Source of the DNA: Strigamia acuminata
Taxonomy: Eukaryota; Arthropoda; Chilopoda; Geophilomorpha; Linotaeniidae
Direction: 5' to 3'
DNA length: 64,000 nucleotides
NCBI GenBank assembly: GCA_949358305.1
Contig: OX442314.1
Span: 33,413,608 to 33,477,607, forward strand
The notes beneath the pieces were generated by a model. That model had not been told where the DNA came from and did no database searches. It saw only the letters and a program-made list of their open reading frames with translations. This document shows positions 45,398 through 56,800 of this stretch, piece after piece. Each line of letters begins with the position of its first letter. Positions within the stretch are counted from its first letter, which is position 1. The position numbers and the translations under genes are program-made.

Positions 45398-46543
45398 TTA
45401 TTGAGAGTTACCCGACAAGGTTCGGTAAGGTGTTGGCATTCGAAATGATTTTATCATGTTTAACGCCACGTTGACCACAACTCTCATCGCGTCTCGGTAG
45501 TTGGTGGCACCTTGCCGGTTAATCTCATTTCTACAATGGTCCAAGAAGAGTTCTCCGTATCGGCGATACAGCGAATTGAGGAGTGGTCTGGCCTCTTCCG
45601 GGCTCATGCGTAGGTCTGCAGATGCGAGGGATTGGAAAAGTTGGCGAACTGACGAAGCAGACATTCCAAATTGGAGGCACGGTCCGTTGGCATTCGCAAA
45701 ATTGCATTCGACCGCAGCTGGTGGCAGAAGGCTGGGGAGCAGCTCCAGGGTGATGCGGGGTGGCGTGTCATCCCAAATTTGCGATCCTTGAGCCGGTGGA
45801 ATAGATGGTGCTGTCATCGGGTAAAAACCTGAATCCGTCATCAGATTGCGCAATTCTTGAAGGCGCAATTCATCCGACCGTCTCTTTTCTTCCTCTTTTT
45901 CTGCTTGCTCACGAGCTTTGCGTTCGGCTGCTTTGCGGTGGGCTTCTGCAACTCGGGTTTTTTCCAACTCGTGCTCCGCCTCTCGTTCTTGGCGTCTTTT
46001 CTCCTCCATCATATTATTATAGTCTCTGTTGTCCTGGACTTTGTAAAGGTGGACGGAGATCTCACGATGAAGGGTCCATATCAAGATCTCAATTGCGGTT
46101 TCGGAGTCGTACGTGCTACACTCGGACATTCGTTTTTCAACTTGTCGCGCAATGTAGGGCCGTTTGTCCATCATTTCTTTTTGGGTCGTGCGAAAATCTC
46201 CTTGGTAGACGCTAAAATCTTCTATCATCATGAAGGTGATGAGTGTGTTCCAGGCCTTCCAGGGGATTTGGAAACGAGTTTGGGAAACTCCGGGTCCCTT
46301 GATGGAGATCTGGACCTCGAATTTGCGCAAGAATTCTTCTACGACTTCCAACGAGTTAACTGGTTTTTGGGTCACTCCATACTTGTCATACGCCAATTCG
46401 CAACGGAAAGCGACTTTTTTAAATGAAAGTCCAGGTCCGATATTTGGAATTGCGCAGTCGAGTCGGGATCGGTAAGGTGATGAGTCCGAAACGAGAGTCG
46501 ACGTCACTGGAATCTTTGCGGTGGCAGCCGTTGTGGTGGACAT
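45398..46543 (-). CDS. ORF B, 381-residue coiled-coil protein (giant element, complete copy)
   Basis: Identical to 12061-13206. The N-terminal ~180 residues are followed by a Glu/Arg/Lys-rich coiled coil and a ~100-residue C-terminal region. The frame is open upstream of the ATG to the edge of the fold-back insert at 46597, so it may be the C-terminal half of a larger protein begun by ORF A. There is no homology I can name. Confidence 0.7.
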   Translation of the reverse strand: MSTTTAATAKIPVTSTLVSDSSPYRSRLDCAIPNIGPGLSFKKVAFRCELAYDKYGVTQKPVNSLEVVEEFLRKFEVQISIKGPGVSQTRFQIPWKAWNTLITFMMIEDFSVYQGDFRTTQKEMMDKRPYIARQVEKRMSECSTYDSETAIEILIWTLHREISVHLYKVQDNRDYNNMMEEKRRQEREAEHELEKTRVAEAHRKAAERKAREQAEKEEEKRRSDELRLQELRNLMTDSGFYPMTAPSIPPAQGSQIWDDTPPRITLELLPSLLPPAAVECNFANANGPCLQFGMSASSVRQLFQSLASADLRMSPEEARPLLNSLYRRYGELFLDHCRNEINRQGATNYRDAMRVVVNVALNMIKSFRMPTPYRTLSGNSQ

Positions 46544-46597
46544 GTTAAAGTTGGCGCCCGACGACGTTGTTGAGGTTACATTGCGCGGGATTTCATA

Positions 46598-47937
46598 CTA
46601 AGGTCGAAATAACTAAGGTCGAAATTATTCCTTTTCATAAAATATTTTCTTAGTCGTATGTAACTAAGGGCGAAATGATTAAAGTCGAAATTACACATAC
46701 CGAAATGACTAAAGTCGAAATGAATAAGGTCGAAATCCTGTTCCTATCTTATTCATGAATAAGGTCGAAATCCTGTTCCTATCTTATTCATGAATAAGGT
46801 CGAAATGACTAAGGTCGAAATCCTGTTTCGACCTTATTCATGAATAAGGTCGAAACACAACATTTTTATATGAATAAGGTCGAAACACAAAAACTCAAAA
46901 ACACGAGAATTTCACACGATAATCTTGTGTCTTCTCTCGTTCTGTAATAACATAAAAAATGTTTTTAATCACATGTTTTTAGTATTTTCAGGAAACCAGA
47001 GCAGCTTCTAGAACTAACCTTTTCTCATTTATTAAAACTAAAAACACACGTAAAAAATAGTACGAAACTCTATTAAAACTGGAAAAACACGTAAAAGATC
47101 ATAACCATGAAAAACCAATTAAAACATAAAAAAAAACCTGAAAAATCACCAAAAAACCGAAAAAAAACTGGGAAAAAAACATTAAAAACCGTAAAAAAGG
47201 GTTTAAAAATGAAAAAAACCCTAATAAATCGTAAAAAAATGATAAAAACGAGTTAAAACCAGTTGAAAACCATGAAAAACAATGAAAAACCAAAAAAAAA
47301 TATGGCGTCAATGTGCTGCAGTGAAGCACCGGGTAAATGCGCTAAGCAGCCTGCCGGCACGCATTTTGTAATAGATACGGTGTTTTGGGCAGTGTTTTTT
47401 CCATTGTTTAATCAGGCCAGTGTGTTACCAGTAGTAACCCACTTTATAGTGCCAATTAACTTTCCAAAAAGAAATGAAATCAAAGTCAAAAGGAAAACAA
47501 ATTTATTTAGGCTAAAATGAATTTTTTTTTTATTACTTATTTACATAATAAATGAGAAAAATGAGAAAAGGTTAGTTCTAGAAGCTGCTCTGGTTTCCTG
47601 AAAATACTAAAAACATGTGATAAAAAACATTTTTTATGTTATTACAGAACGAGAGAAGACACGAGATTTTGTTTCGACCTTATTCATATAAAAATTTTGT
47701 GTTTCGACCTTATTCATGAATAAGATCGAAATTACATATAAAAAAATTGACTACAGTCGAATTGACTAAGGTCGAAATCCTGCTTCTTCCTTATTCATGA
47801 ATAAGGTCGAAATAACTAAGGTCGAAATCCTTTTTTTTTACCTTATTCATGAATAAGGTCGAAATTACATATACAGTAATGACTGGGGTCGAAATAACTA
47901 AGGTCGAAATCCAGTTTCGACCTTATTCATTTCGACC
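46598..47937. mobile_element. Fold-back element between ORF A and ORF B (complete copy)
   Basis: Identical to 13261-14600. Inverted arms rich in AAGGTCGAAAT flank an A-rich core. It contains no GCGCAA/TTGCGC word, unlike the host element around it. Confidence 0.8.
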
Positions 47938-49618
47938 CAAGTATCCCATCCCCATTGCGCCCAGGAAATTGCGCATAAGTAATCGGCGTCACTGGTAAAG
48001 TTGGAATGTTTGAAAGTTTTACCTGTTGGCACGATGAAACTTCGATTGCTGGTGCAATTGGCGAAATCGTGTAGGTTTGTGAAAACACATCGGCCGAAGC
48101 AACAGGGGCAGTCGACGCTGGTAACGGCGACGGTGAAGCTGGAAAAAGATCGGCAGATAAATTTTCATTAATATTTGAATTGTCAGTCTCAGGATCAGGA
48201 ATTGGTGAATTCGGTGTTGATGCTGATAATTGCGCTTTCACTGCTGGTGTCAGTCTAGCGCTCAGTGGCGGTCCGCGTGGCTTGTTGACGACAGCGCGGG
48301 GATCACGTAATCGGGAAGAACCAGGCTTAACAGATGGAATGTCGATATCCCGGATGTCAATCATCTTTCGTTCAAGTCTGCGGACGTCACTGATTTTAGC
48401 GGTGGGAACACTACCGCGAATTTCGTTCGTGATGTCCAGAATCGACGGGGTCACACTCATCGTGGATTGTGCATCGAATTCTACAGGTCCAGCGGCAGCA
48501 AGTGAACGTCGAGAATCGTCCATGCTTTCATTGCGCAATTTTTCTTGCGCGGAATCGTCCGCTAGCACTGATGGTTCTGGAATGAATTGCAGTTGTGGCA
48601 CTGGTCGAAGCGCCGTCTCTGTTGGTGGAGTTGAAAATTCAACATTAGACACAGTGGAATTGGAGTACAAACTTTCGGTTTCCTCTTTGTCGGTTACGGT
48701 GAGCGTAGCCATTTTCTCGGCCGCTTTGGCAATTGTCTCCGCCGAGGGTCTGGGCACGAATTGTTCCGTCTCCGTGTCTCGAGTAGGATCATGTGGAAGC
48801 GCAGACGATGAGGATGCCAAAGTGTTGCGCACCTTGATGGCTAGTTGCTGCTCTCGATTTGGATTTTGATTCATCGAGCATGGTGGTTTACGCTGGTAGA
48901 AATATGGCAGCGCGGTGTCGGAGTTGTCGTCGATCGTGTTGAGGTCTCCTAGCGACTCCAATGCAATGCTGATCTGTTCTTGAAGACTCGCATCGGTCCC
49001 TGGGAAGCTGTGAAAGAACTGGGGCAACGTTGGTTGCGCTTCATCCACCTCCCGCTGTTCTTGGTCCATCAGGTCCAAACCGGCGATTTCGTCGGCGAGC
49101 AAATTCGGCACTTGCGCAAAGGTGACGCGCATCAACTCGGCTGTCGGGTAAATCCAATTTCTGGGCACGATTCTCGCCTGTCTCGCCTCTCGCTGGAGTC
49201 GATGCCAATATTTAAAATGACTGGCGCGGAATCTTTGTACCATTGCTGGGGTCCCGTTCGGTGGCCGGAATTGTGGAAACTCCACTCCGATTAAATATAC
49301 CTTGTCCTGGACACGACGAAACAGGCACCAGCCATAAATCTGGCGCATCCACACACGATAAAATCCGCGTCGCAGGTCGCCCCGTCCGTCACACGCTCGG
49401 CACGTCTTAGCCACACCCGAGACAGCAAGTTCATAACCATATCCGGAACAAACCGGACATATTTCGAAGTTGGGAAAGCTCTGTTCACGTGGATCGTTCG
49501 GATGCCAGCATGGAAATTTAGGCGGTCCGACTGCGTGAAGCGGTGGTTCGGCATAATTTTTCGGATAGGGTTCGCCTGGGAAATCCTCCTTGCACCGACA
49601 TACATGTTTGTCAGCCAT
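47927..49618 (-). CDS. ORF A, 563-residue protein with a DnaJ-type zinc-finger signature (giant element, complete copy)
   Basis: Identical to 14590-16281. CXXCXGXG motifs lie at residues 54-61 and 73-80; only two of the four repeats of a full DnaJ cysteine-rich domain are present. A Ser/Thr/Pro-rich tail of about 350 residues follows. It lies 735 bp downstream of the integrase frame, so its expression would need a spliced or internal transcript. It has no membrane segment and therefore no envelope role is indicated. A role in RNA or protein binding is possible, but only by analogy with the zinc finger. Confidence 0.75.
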   Translation of the reverse strand: MADKHVCRCKEDFPGEPYPKNYAEPPLHAVGPPKFPCWHPNDPREQSFPNFEICPVCSGYGYELAVSGVAKTCRACDGRGDLRRGFYRVWMRQIYGWCLFRRVQDKVYLIGVEFPQFRPPNGTPAMVQRFRASHFKYWHRLQREARQARIVPRNWIYPTAELMRVTFAQVPNLLADEIAGLDLMDQEQREVDEAQPTLPQFFHSFPGTDASLQEQISIALESLGDLNTIDDNSDTALPYFYQRKPPCSMNQNPNREQQLAIKVRNTLASSSSALPHDPTRDTETEQFVPRPSAETIAKAAEKMATLTVTDKEETESLYSNSTVSNVEFSTPPTETALRPVPQLQFIPEPSVLADDSAQEKLRNESMDDSRRSLAAAGPVEFDAQSTMSVTPSILDITNEIRGSVPTAKISDVRRLERKMIDIRDIDIPSVKPGSSRLRDPRAVVNKPRGPPLSARLTPAVKAQLSASTPNSPIPDPETDNSNINENLSADLFPASPSPLPASTAPVASADVFSQTYTISPIAPAIEVSSCQQVKLSNIPTLPVTPITYAQFPGRNGDGILGSK

Positions 49619-50353
49619 GTTGTCTTAACTGATTGAGGTTGTGCCTAATTGATTTCAATTATCTGGTTTATATAAACGAATTCAAACAATAGATATATGA
49701 CAAACGTTACTTACAATTAGAATTGCGCAAATAATGAACGCGCACAAAACATAACACACGAAGTTTCAACACATGATGTTAATCCATAGAAGAAGAGTGC
49801 ACGAGTATCAAACGCTTCGAGAACTTTCTCACACAGGTGTCATAAAAGCACATGGGTATAAAGTGTGGGTGTTTGAGGTTAGTCGTAACTGTTTCAATAG
49901 AACGACGAACTCTAGTGTGGGGAATTGGAAGTTAACGAAAGATTGTAAATGAATGTTCTAGAAGAAGTAATCAAATTTAACGTTTGTCTTCAATGAAAAA
50001 GTTTAGCATATGCAAATCTAGATACGCATAGACACATAAAACTAAATTGAAATAATAAATTGGAAAAAATAAACAATCTAAACACGTGGTGTTTTGAAAA
50101 TTCAATTATAAGTGTCACACTCTAGTGGACAATCTTGTCCCTACTAGAAATGGACTTAGTCAATTTTGAAACGAATAAATATGAAACGTAGAACGAATAA
50201 CATAAAACATAAAATATTTAAGAATAAAGAAACATAAAAACATAAATGAAATTTTTTCTTCAAAGTTACGATGAAATTACACCGGATTACATTGGATTTT
50301 TTTTTTTGTTTTCTTTTTTTTTTTTTTTTTTTTGAAAAAATAATCGGAAAAAA

Positions 50354-50752
50354 TTATTTGAAAGAAAGAAAATAAGCAGTGAAAATATCTAGTGTGTTAG
50401 CAGTATAGTTTTCGACATGCTTGTCGATAATTTCGACATCTTTTAAGGTTAGGAAATTAATTTGCGCAAAATGCCAATGGCGAAGTTCAACAACGTTGTA
50501 TGGTTGTGTTTTTCTGCCATTTTGGTCCATTAAGATGACAGTGTTGGGGCCCACCAATTTGTGAATGATATAGACTCCCTCAGTTCGCTGGCGTAAGCCT
50601 GCTGCAAACTGTCTGTCGGCGGAAGAGGGTTGCCGATTGCGCAACCTTACCCAATCGCCAGGACGAAAATCGTGTGCGCGACGATTCAAATCGAACCATT
50701 TTTTGTGGCGGATCTGGGATTCGCGCAAATTGTTCATCGCCCTTTCTCGCAT
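50354..50752 (-). pseudogene. Integrase C-terminal domain of the giant element (frameshifted)
   Basis: 132 residues with a basic start (RHKKWFDLNRRAHDF) and the SH3-like integrase tail GDWVRLRN...GVYIIHKLVGPNTVILM...NVVELRHW, which in Ty3/gypsy integrases contacts DNA. It overlaps the end of the integrase core frame (50734-50752) in another frame, so a one-base slip or mutation separates them. Confidence 0.75.
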
Positions 50753-51375
50753 GGTGGTAAAGGTTCCCCATCATCTGTGTCACTATCAATGTCACCAGGG
50801 AATCTGGCTTCTTGGCCTGTAACTAACTTAAATGGAGAGTACTTTAACGAAATTTGATACGCCAAATTGATTGCCAAAACAAAATAACCGATATTTACAT
50901 CCCACCTGTCGTGGTCGTCTATGTAGGCCAAAATGCAGTTCTTTAAGGATTGGTTCAGGCGTTCGGCAATATTGCCTTGGGGGTGGTATGCTGCAGTGTA
51001 GCGGTTTACTGCGCCTAATTGCTGGATTTGGCTGCGAAACTCAGGTGATCGAAAAGCAGGGGCATTGTCGCTGATTATAATTTTGGGGAAACCCCAACGT
51101 TTCGTAAATTTCTGAATTTGCGCAATTGAAGTTGCGATGGTCGAATCTTCCGTTAGTCTTACGTCTAACCAACGACTCGCTGAGTCGACCATTACGAAGG
51201 CATAGCAATGGCCGCCCACTGAACGTGGTTTTTTGCCATAGTAATCAATGTATATTGCGGAAAACAAGTGGCGCGCTCTCGACATTATCATTTTGCCATA
51301 AGGCAAGCGATTTAATGGTTTCGCGCGTTGGCAAGCCTCGCAAACCTGGATCCATGTTTGGACATCTTCTCTCAT
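50734..51375 (-). pseudogene. Integrase zinc-finger end and catalytic core of the giant element
   Basis: 213 residues. CEACQR is the second half of the HHCC zinc finger, whose histidines lie in the preceding frame. The catalytic acids are in IYIDYYG, IISDNAPAF and NIAERLN, with 34 residues between the last two. The frame is the same as 51382-53664 and is separated from it by one TGA (51384-51382) followed by Pro-Lys, where a Trp is usual in this family (a Y-W-P motif). It ends by frameshift before the C-terminal domain. Confidence 0.8.
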
Positions 51376-51381
51376 TTTGGG

Positions 51382-53603
51382 TCAATAAACACGCGTCTTT
51401 AAACGATGGAGGGTTTTTTCTCTTCCCATGTGTCCCACTACTGGAGGGTAATGCATTGCGCGGAAATATCGTTCGCGCAATTCCAAGGGGAGATAAATTT
51501 GACGCCTTTTGCGTATTTCATTAATGTGGACTGGTGGAAATCGACACAACATATCTTTATGCATACCAAAATTTTGCGCGCCTTTTTGAACTTGCGCAGC
51601 TTCGACTGGATCGACCGGCAGCATTTGAGCAGTTAAGTAGAATATCAACTCACGCGACCATGGATCTTGTCTCTGAGCAGCTATTATTTCAGCGGCATCT
51701 GGTAACATTTCAAATGGTGGATGTTCAATGGGTGGATCGTGTTCCAATTCAGCCTGTTGTTCCGCTTCAGTGAGCCTTCTGTCCGATTCTGTAAATGTTC
51801 GTTCAGATCTCGGGCGTAGCCTTGTCGGAGTTTGAGGCATTCCACCTCTTGGCACTGGATATTCCACCGGCGAAGGAAAGTCTCGGATCGGACTAAAACT
51901 GTCAGTGTCTGATGACGAAGTGTCAGAGTCCGGCTCGGAAGTGTATCCATCGGGGCGTTGTTGTCCAGAGGGTCCTGGTCCGGGGTCGAACACTGGGGGC
52001 ACAGTCGGTGCTGTATCAGTTGTTGTTGACGGCGAAGACACAGGAGAGGTTGGAGGAATAGGAGATGGTGATATTGGAATGGGTTGAGTAGGAGAAGGTG
52101 TGGGAAAATTTGGAATTTGGATAGATGTTGATTTTGGTGTAGGTTTTGGCCTTGGTGGCAAAATATGAGAAGGAATTCCAGCTGACTTTCGGGGTCGTCC
52201 TTTAGGTCTAGGAATTGGTGGAGTTGGTATTTTGGAAACAGGAGTTGGTGTGGAAATAATTTTTTTACGAGGAGGTAGAATATGGGAAGGAATTCCAGAT
52301 GACTTTCTGGGTATTCCTTTTGGTTGTAAAGTAGGGAGAGTTGGAGCTGGAGGAATGGAAATTTCTGATTTGCTTGGAGAACTGGGTTGGTTAGGGAGCG
52401 TAGGAGCAGGAATAAGAACAGGAACAGGACTGGGAGGTGCTGTGGGAATGGGGGAAACCACTAAACGAGGTGTTTTTGGCGTCCTTTTACCTTTTCCAAC
52501 TTTCTGTGCTTTTAGCAATTTTGGATGTTTCCATTTCTTAATATTAGCTCCATATCTCGGTAATTTTGGAGATATTTTCGGAACCAAAGTGGGGTCTCTT
52601 AATCGAGCTCGAGTTCTTGTCGCAATAGCACGTTTGGCACGAGGGGAGAGCACTGGAATTATCATAATCTTACGTGGTCGTCCTCTTTTCTTCGTCAATA
52701 TTGGAATTAATGAATGTTGTCTGCGCGTACGAAGTGGCACTGAAACACGAACTGATGGAGAATTAGGTGAAATTACTGGTGATGTTACTGGAGTTGTTTG
52801 TTGAGTTGGTTGCGCAACTGGAGTTGGCGCAGTTGATGGTGTCGTGCTCACAGTAGTTCGACGAGGAATGAGGGATTTCCTTTTTCCTTTCGTTTGTTTA
52901 GTCGGTGAAATGGCTGAAATTAAAGTTGATTTAATAAATTTATCTTTAAACATTTTCTTAAACTGTCTATTAATGTCTTTTGGCAACTCGGAGATGATTG
53001 ACAATGCTGGCCATTGATTTCCGTCGTCGAAGTACGCCATATAACACGCTTCATCGACGAGTGGACTGTCATCTTCCTCGTCATATTCGGGTGGGTCGAC
53101 CGGTGCTCGACTTAATGCGTCGGCCACTCGATTCTTGCACCCTGAGCAGTGTAGGAACGTGAATTTGTATTCGCTTAGTGAGAGTACCCAACGAGCAAGT
53201 CGGCCCGTTGGCTCTCTTTGCTGAAATAACCACTTCAAAGAACGATGATCACTCTCTAAATAAAATGGCATCATTTCTAAATAAGCGCGGAAACGTTTCA
53301 CTGCCCACACGGCTGCTAGGCACTCAATTTCAGTCACATTATAGTTTTTCTCAGCACTGTTAAGCGCACGAGAAGCGAAAGCTATTGGTATCCTTTCTCC
53401 TGCGTCATTTAATTGCATTAAAGCCGTCCCCAAACCGGAGTAGCTTGCATCTGTTTGAAGGATGAATGGCTTTTTCCAGCTGGGAAAACGTCTCTTTAGC
53501 GTTGGAGTCGCTATTTGATCTTTAAGATAATCAAAAGCTTCTTGTTGCGCTTCGTTCCAATGCCAAACGGCATCTTTTTTAAGTAATGGTCGGAATACCT
53601 CAC
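51382..53603 (-). pseudogene. RNase H, AT-hook proline-rich spacer and integrase zinc finger of the giant element
   Basis: The open frame reaches back to 53664, but its first ~20 residues are read from the nested element's LTR; the element's own codons begin at 53603. RNase H motifs are TDASYSGLG, TEIECLAAVWAVKRF and ESDHRSL, and the domain ends near residue 190. A ~450-residue Pro/Ser/Thr-rich spacer follows. It has AT-hook cores KRGRPRK (326-332) and KGRPRK (488-493), and a related block KGIPRKSSGIPSHILPPRK (449-467) repeating the one at 488-506. An acidic serine patch lies near 575-590. The integrase HX4H half-finger (HYPPVVGHMG) ends the frame before a TGA. Confidence 0.8.
53599..53603. 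other. Target-site duplication of the nested element, left
   Basis: CTCAC at 53599-53603, matched by CTCAC at 58265-58269. Confidence 0.95.
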
Positions 53604-53755
53604 TGTAGTGTTGCGTACAACTGTCAATAGCTGGCGCTGTCAGCATGATCACCTGGCGGCGCATGGCATTTGATCACATGCTGAATAAAGCTGAGTAATC
53701 AGTTCATCACCTGAATGCATCGCGTCCACTTCCTTTGCGTAGCTAGAACCTCACA
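53604..53755 (+). repeat. 5' LTR of the nested element
   Basis: 152 bp, TGTAGTGTTGCG...CCTCACA. Short for an LTR. Contains AATAAA near 53683. Confidence 0.95.
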
Positions 53756-53756
53756 T

Positions 53757-53769
53757 TGGCGACGAGGAT
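53757..53769 (+). other. Primer-binding site (tRNA-Ser-GCU type) of the nested element
   Basis: TGGCGACGAGGAT starts one base after the LTR. It is complementary to the 3' end (...ATCCTCGTCG plus CCA) that I recall for animal tRNA-Ser(GCU). Confidence 0.75.
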
Positions 53770-53840
53770 AAACAGAATGCTAAATCCAGTGCCATCAAGT
53801 ATTTTGGAATAAAATTTGGACAGTTGCAGAGACTATTACG

Positions 53841-56800
53841 ATGGCAACCGGGTTAAATTTGCCGACAGTGGCAAATTTCGTGTTAAGTGACGGTAATTTG
53901 GACCAAAAATGGAAAAAATGGTCAAGTGCATTTGAATTCTATTTGTTGGCGGCAAATATCGTCGAGGACACTCAAAAAAAGGCTTTGTTGTTACATCTCG
54001 CCGGTCAGGACGTGCAGGACATATATGGGACGTTTGGGATGAAAGATAAGAAGAATTATGATGCGACCGTGACAGCACTGGCGACATATTTCAATCCGCG
54101 CAAAAATTTGCGTTATGAACGCCATATTTTTCGCCAGCAAGCGCAGGATGGCGCCGAATCGATGGACACATACGTGACGAGGCTTAAAACACTAGTGAAA
54201 ACATGTGAGTACGGCACTTTAGAAGATGATTTGTTAGTTGATCAAATTATAGAAAAAGGCCGAGATAAGGCATTAAGACGCAGGTTACTACGTGAAGAGA
54301 CAGTCACATTGGATTCGGTGTTAAAAATGGCGCGAGCTGCCGAAGCGAGCGAAAAACATGCCGTTTTGATGGAGCGAGATGGAGGAGCGAAAATTAAAGA
54401 AGAAGACGTGAGTCAAATACGAGAGGAGAAGAAATCGTTTAGAGGAAGAGGAACGAAGCGAGCCGGAAGTCAATTCCGAAAATCTGGAGCAAAACCACAA
54501 AATATCGGCGATCGGCAGGGAAGCAAACCGCGAGAAGGTGCGGAGTGTTTCCGTTGTGGCCGTGCAGGTCATCTGGCCAACGAGTGTACCATTGCGAAGG
54601 ACAAAGAATGTGGATTCTGCCACAAGCTTGGGCACTTTGCGAAGGTTTGCCGAATGAAAAATGCAACGCCGGGACGAGGTCGAGGTGCGAAAGACCGCGT
54701 ACAATACGTCGGCGTGAGTGGAAGTCCAGATGGATATGACAGTGATTGCTCGTTTCGAATAGCGACGTCGATGAAGGAGGACTGTGTAAGAGTGACAATC
54801 GCGCAACAGGAGGTAAAAATGCTTATCGATTCGGGTTCGTCAGCGAACTTGATAAACTTAGAAACATGGAACTTATTGAAGAAGCGAGGAGTGATTGCAC
54901 AGCCATCCACGACGACGTTGTATGCGTACGGTATAAAAACTCCTTTAAAAATAAGTGGACAATTTTTTGCAGAAATTAAGAAAGGAGATCGAACAGTTAA
55001 TGCGAAATTTGTGATCGTTCCGTCGGGAGATGTGTCGTTGCTGAGCAGGCGGACTTCAAAGGAACTAGGGGTGTTGAAAATAGAAGAAGAAATAATCCGT
55101 TCCGTGGAGGAGAACGCTGCACTGGACGAGACATTGCTTGGAGTACGGGGCGAGTTAGCCGATAAAGTGAGAAAACATCGAAATTTATTTGTAGGAATCG
55201 GAAAATTAAAGGACTATGAGCTGGAACTTTACATTGACGAAACAGTGAAACCAGTTGCACAGAGTGTACGACGTATACCGTTTCACATTCGCAAACAGGT
55301 GGATCTGGAAATCGATAGACTGCTCGCCGAGGATATCATCGAACCGGTGACCGGACCGACAGACTGGGTGTCACCTATGGTCCCAGTGAAGAAAGCGGAC
55401 GGGACAATCCGAATCTGCTTGGATATGCGAGCCGTCAACCAAGCGGTAAAGCGCCGGCGCCATCCACTTCCAACAATGGAAGAAGTTTTGGAAGAAATTG
55501 ATGGGGCCGAGGTGATTTCCAAACTCGACTGCAGATGGGGGTATCTGCAGATACCGCTGCGAGAAGATTCACGTAAATATACGGTTTTTGTAACCCACCG
55601 TGGGTTATTTCGTTATAAAAGACTTTTCTTCGGGATTGCTTCGGCACCCGAAGAGTATCAGCAGATTGTCCAGACTATTCTCGAGGAATGCGAGGGGACG
55701 AAAAATAGTCTGGACGACATTGTCGTTCACGGCAAGACAGTCGCGGAGCACGACGCGAGGCTGGTGAAAGTGTTAGAAGTCCTAGAGAAGAATGGACTAA
55801 CTTTGAATGCTAAAAAGTGCTGTTTCGGACTAACTAAGTTGAATTTTTTAGGTCATGTCATTTCTAAACACGGGATTTCAGTGGCCGACCAGAAAATCAA
55901 AGCGGTGAAGGATGCGAGTTCACCGAAGACGGAGACGGAAGTGCGTAGTTTCTTGGGTTTGGTGAATTATTGCGGAAGGTACATCAAGGACTTTGCCACC
56001 CTAGCGGAACCGCTGCGAGTAGTCACGAGGAAAAGCGGAGGTTTTAAGTGGGGCAAGGAACAAGAGAAGGCGTTCGTGTTGTTGAAGGAGGCGCTTTGCA
56101 GGGCCGAGACGTTGGCATTTTTCCGAAAAAATGCGCAGACGAGGTTGATCGTCGACGCGTCTCCAGTCGGGCTCGGGGCGGTCCTCGTGCAGCGACAGAC
56201 GGACGGACACAACCAACCAATTGCGTACGCGAGTCGTACGTTATCCCAAGTTGAGCGCAGATACAGCCAAACGGAGAAGGAGGCGCTCGCAGTCGTTTGG
56301 GGCTGCGAGCGTTTTCGAATTTACCTCATCGGATTAGCGTTCGAATTAATTACCGACCATAAAGCGTTGGAGGTAATTTATTCAGTAAAGAGTAGGCCAT
56401 CGGCGCGCATCGAAAGATGGGTATTGAGGCTTCAACCTTTCGAGTTTTCGATACGGCACAAGCCGGGATCGACGAACATCGCAGATGCCCTTTCGCGACT
56501 ACTTCCAGAAGGGGAAGGAAAAACCATAGTTGGAGAGACAGAGAAGCATGTTCATTTTATTATGGCGAATGCAGTACCGAAAGCGATGACTCTGGAAGAA
56601 GTGAAATTGGCGTCACGGAACGATACCGAAATATGTGCTATTTTGGATTGCGTGAAACGAGAGAAGAAGTTTAGCAAGGAATTACAACGTTTTGAAATAA
56701 TGAGACATGAATTATCGGCGAAGTCGGGAGTTTTGTTGCGAGGAACACGCATTGTAATGCCGAGAAGCTTGAGGAAGAAAGTCATTAACATTGCACACGA

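Larger units (their letters stand above)
38207..50540. repeat. 12.33-kb duplicated segment, copy 2 (continuous)
   Basis: Near-identical to 4871-17203. Here the left flank (to 38206) lacks the left LTR element. The right side continues without a gap through the rest of the giant element, so this copy is the complete one. Confidence 0.95.

Noticed and set aside
52232-52804. Glycine-rich plus-strand frame
   Set aside because: Antisense of the proline-rich AT-hook spacer; glycine codons mirror proline codons.
53604-53664. ATG start at 53664 for the RNase H frame of the giant element
   Set aside because: This ATG is in the LTR of the nested element on the other strand; the real coding sequence enters from RT across the insertion.
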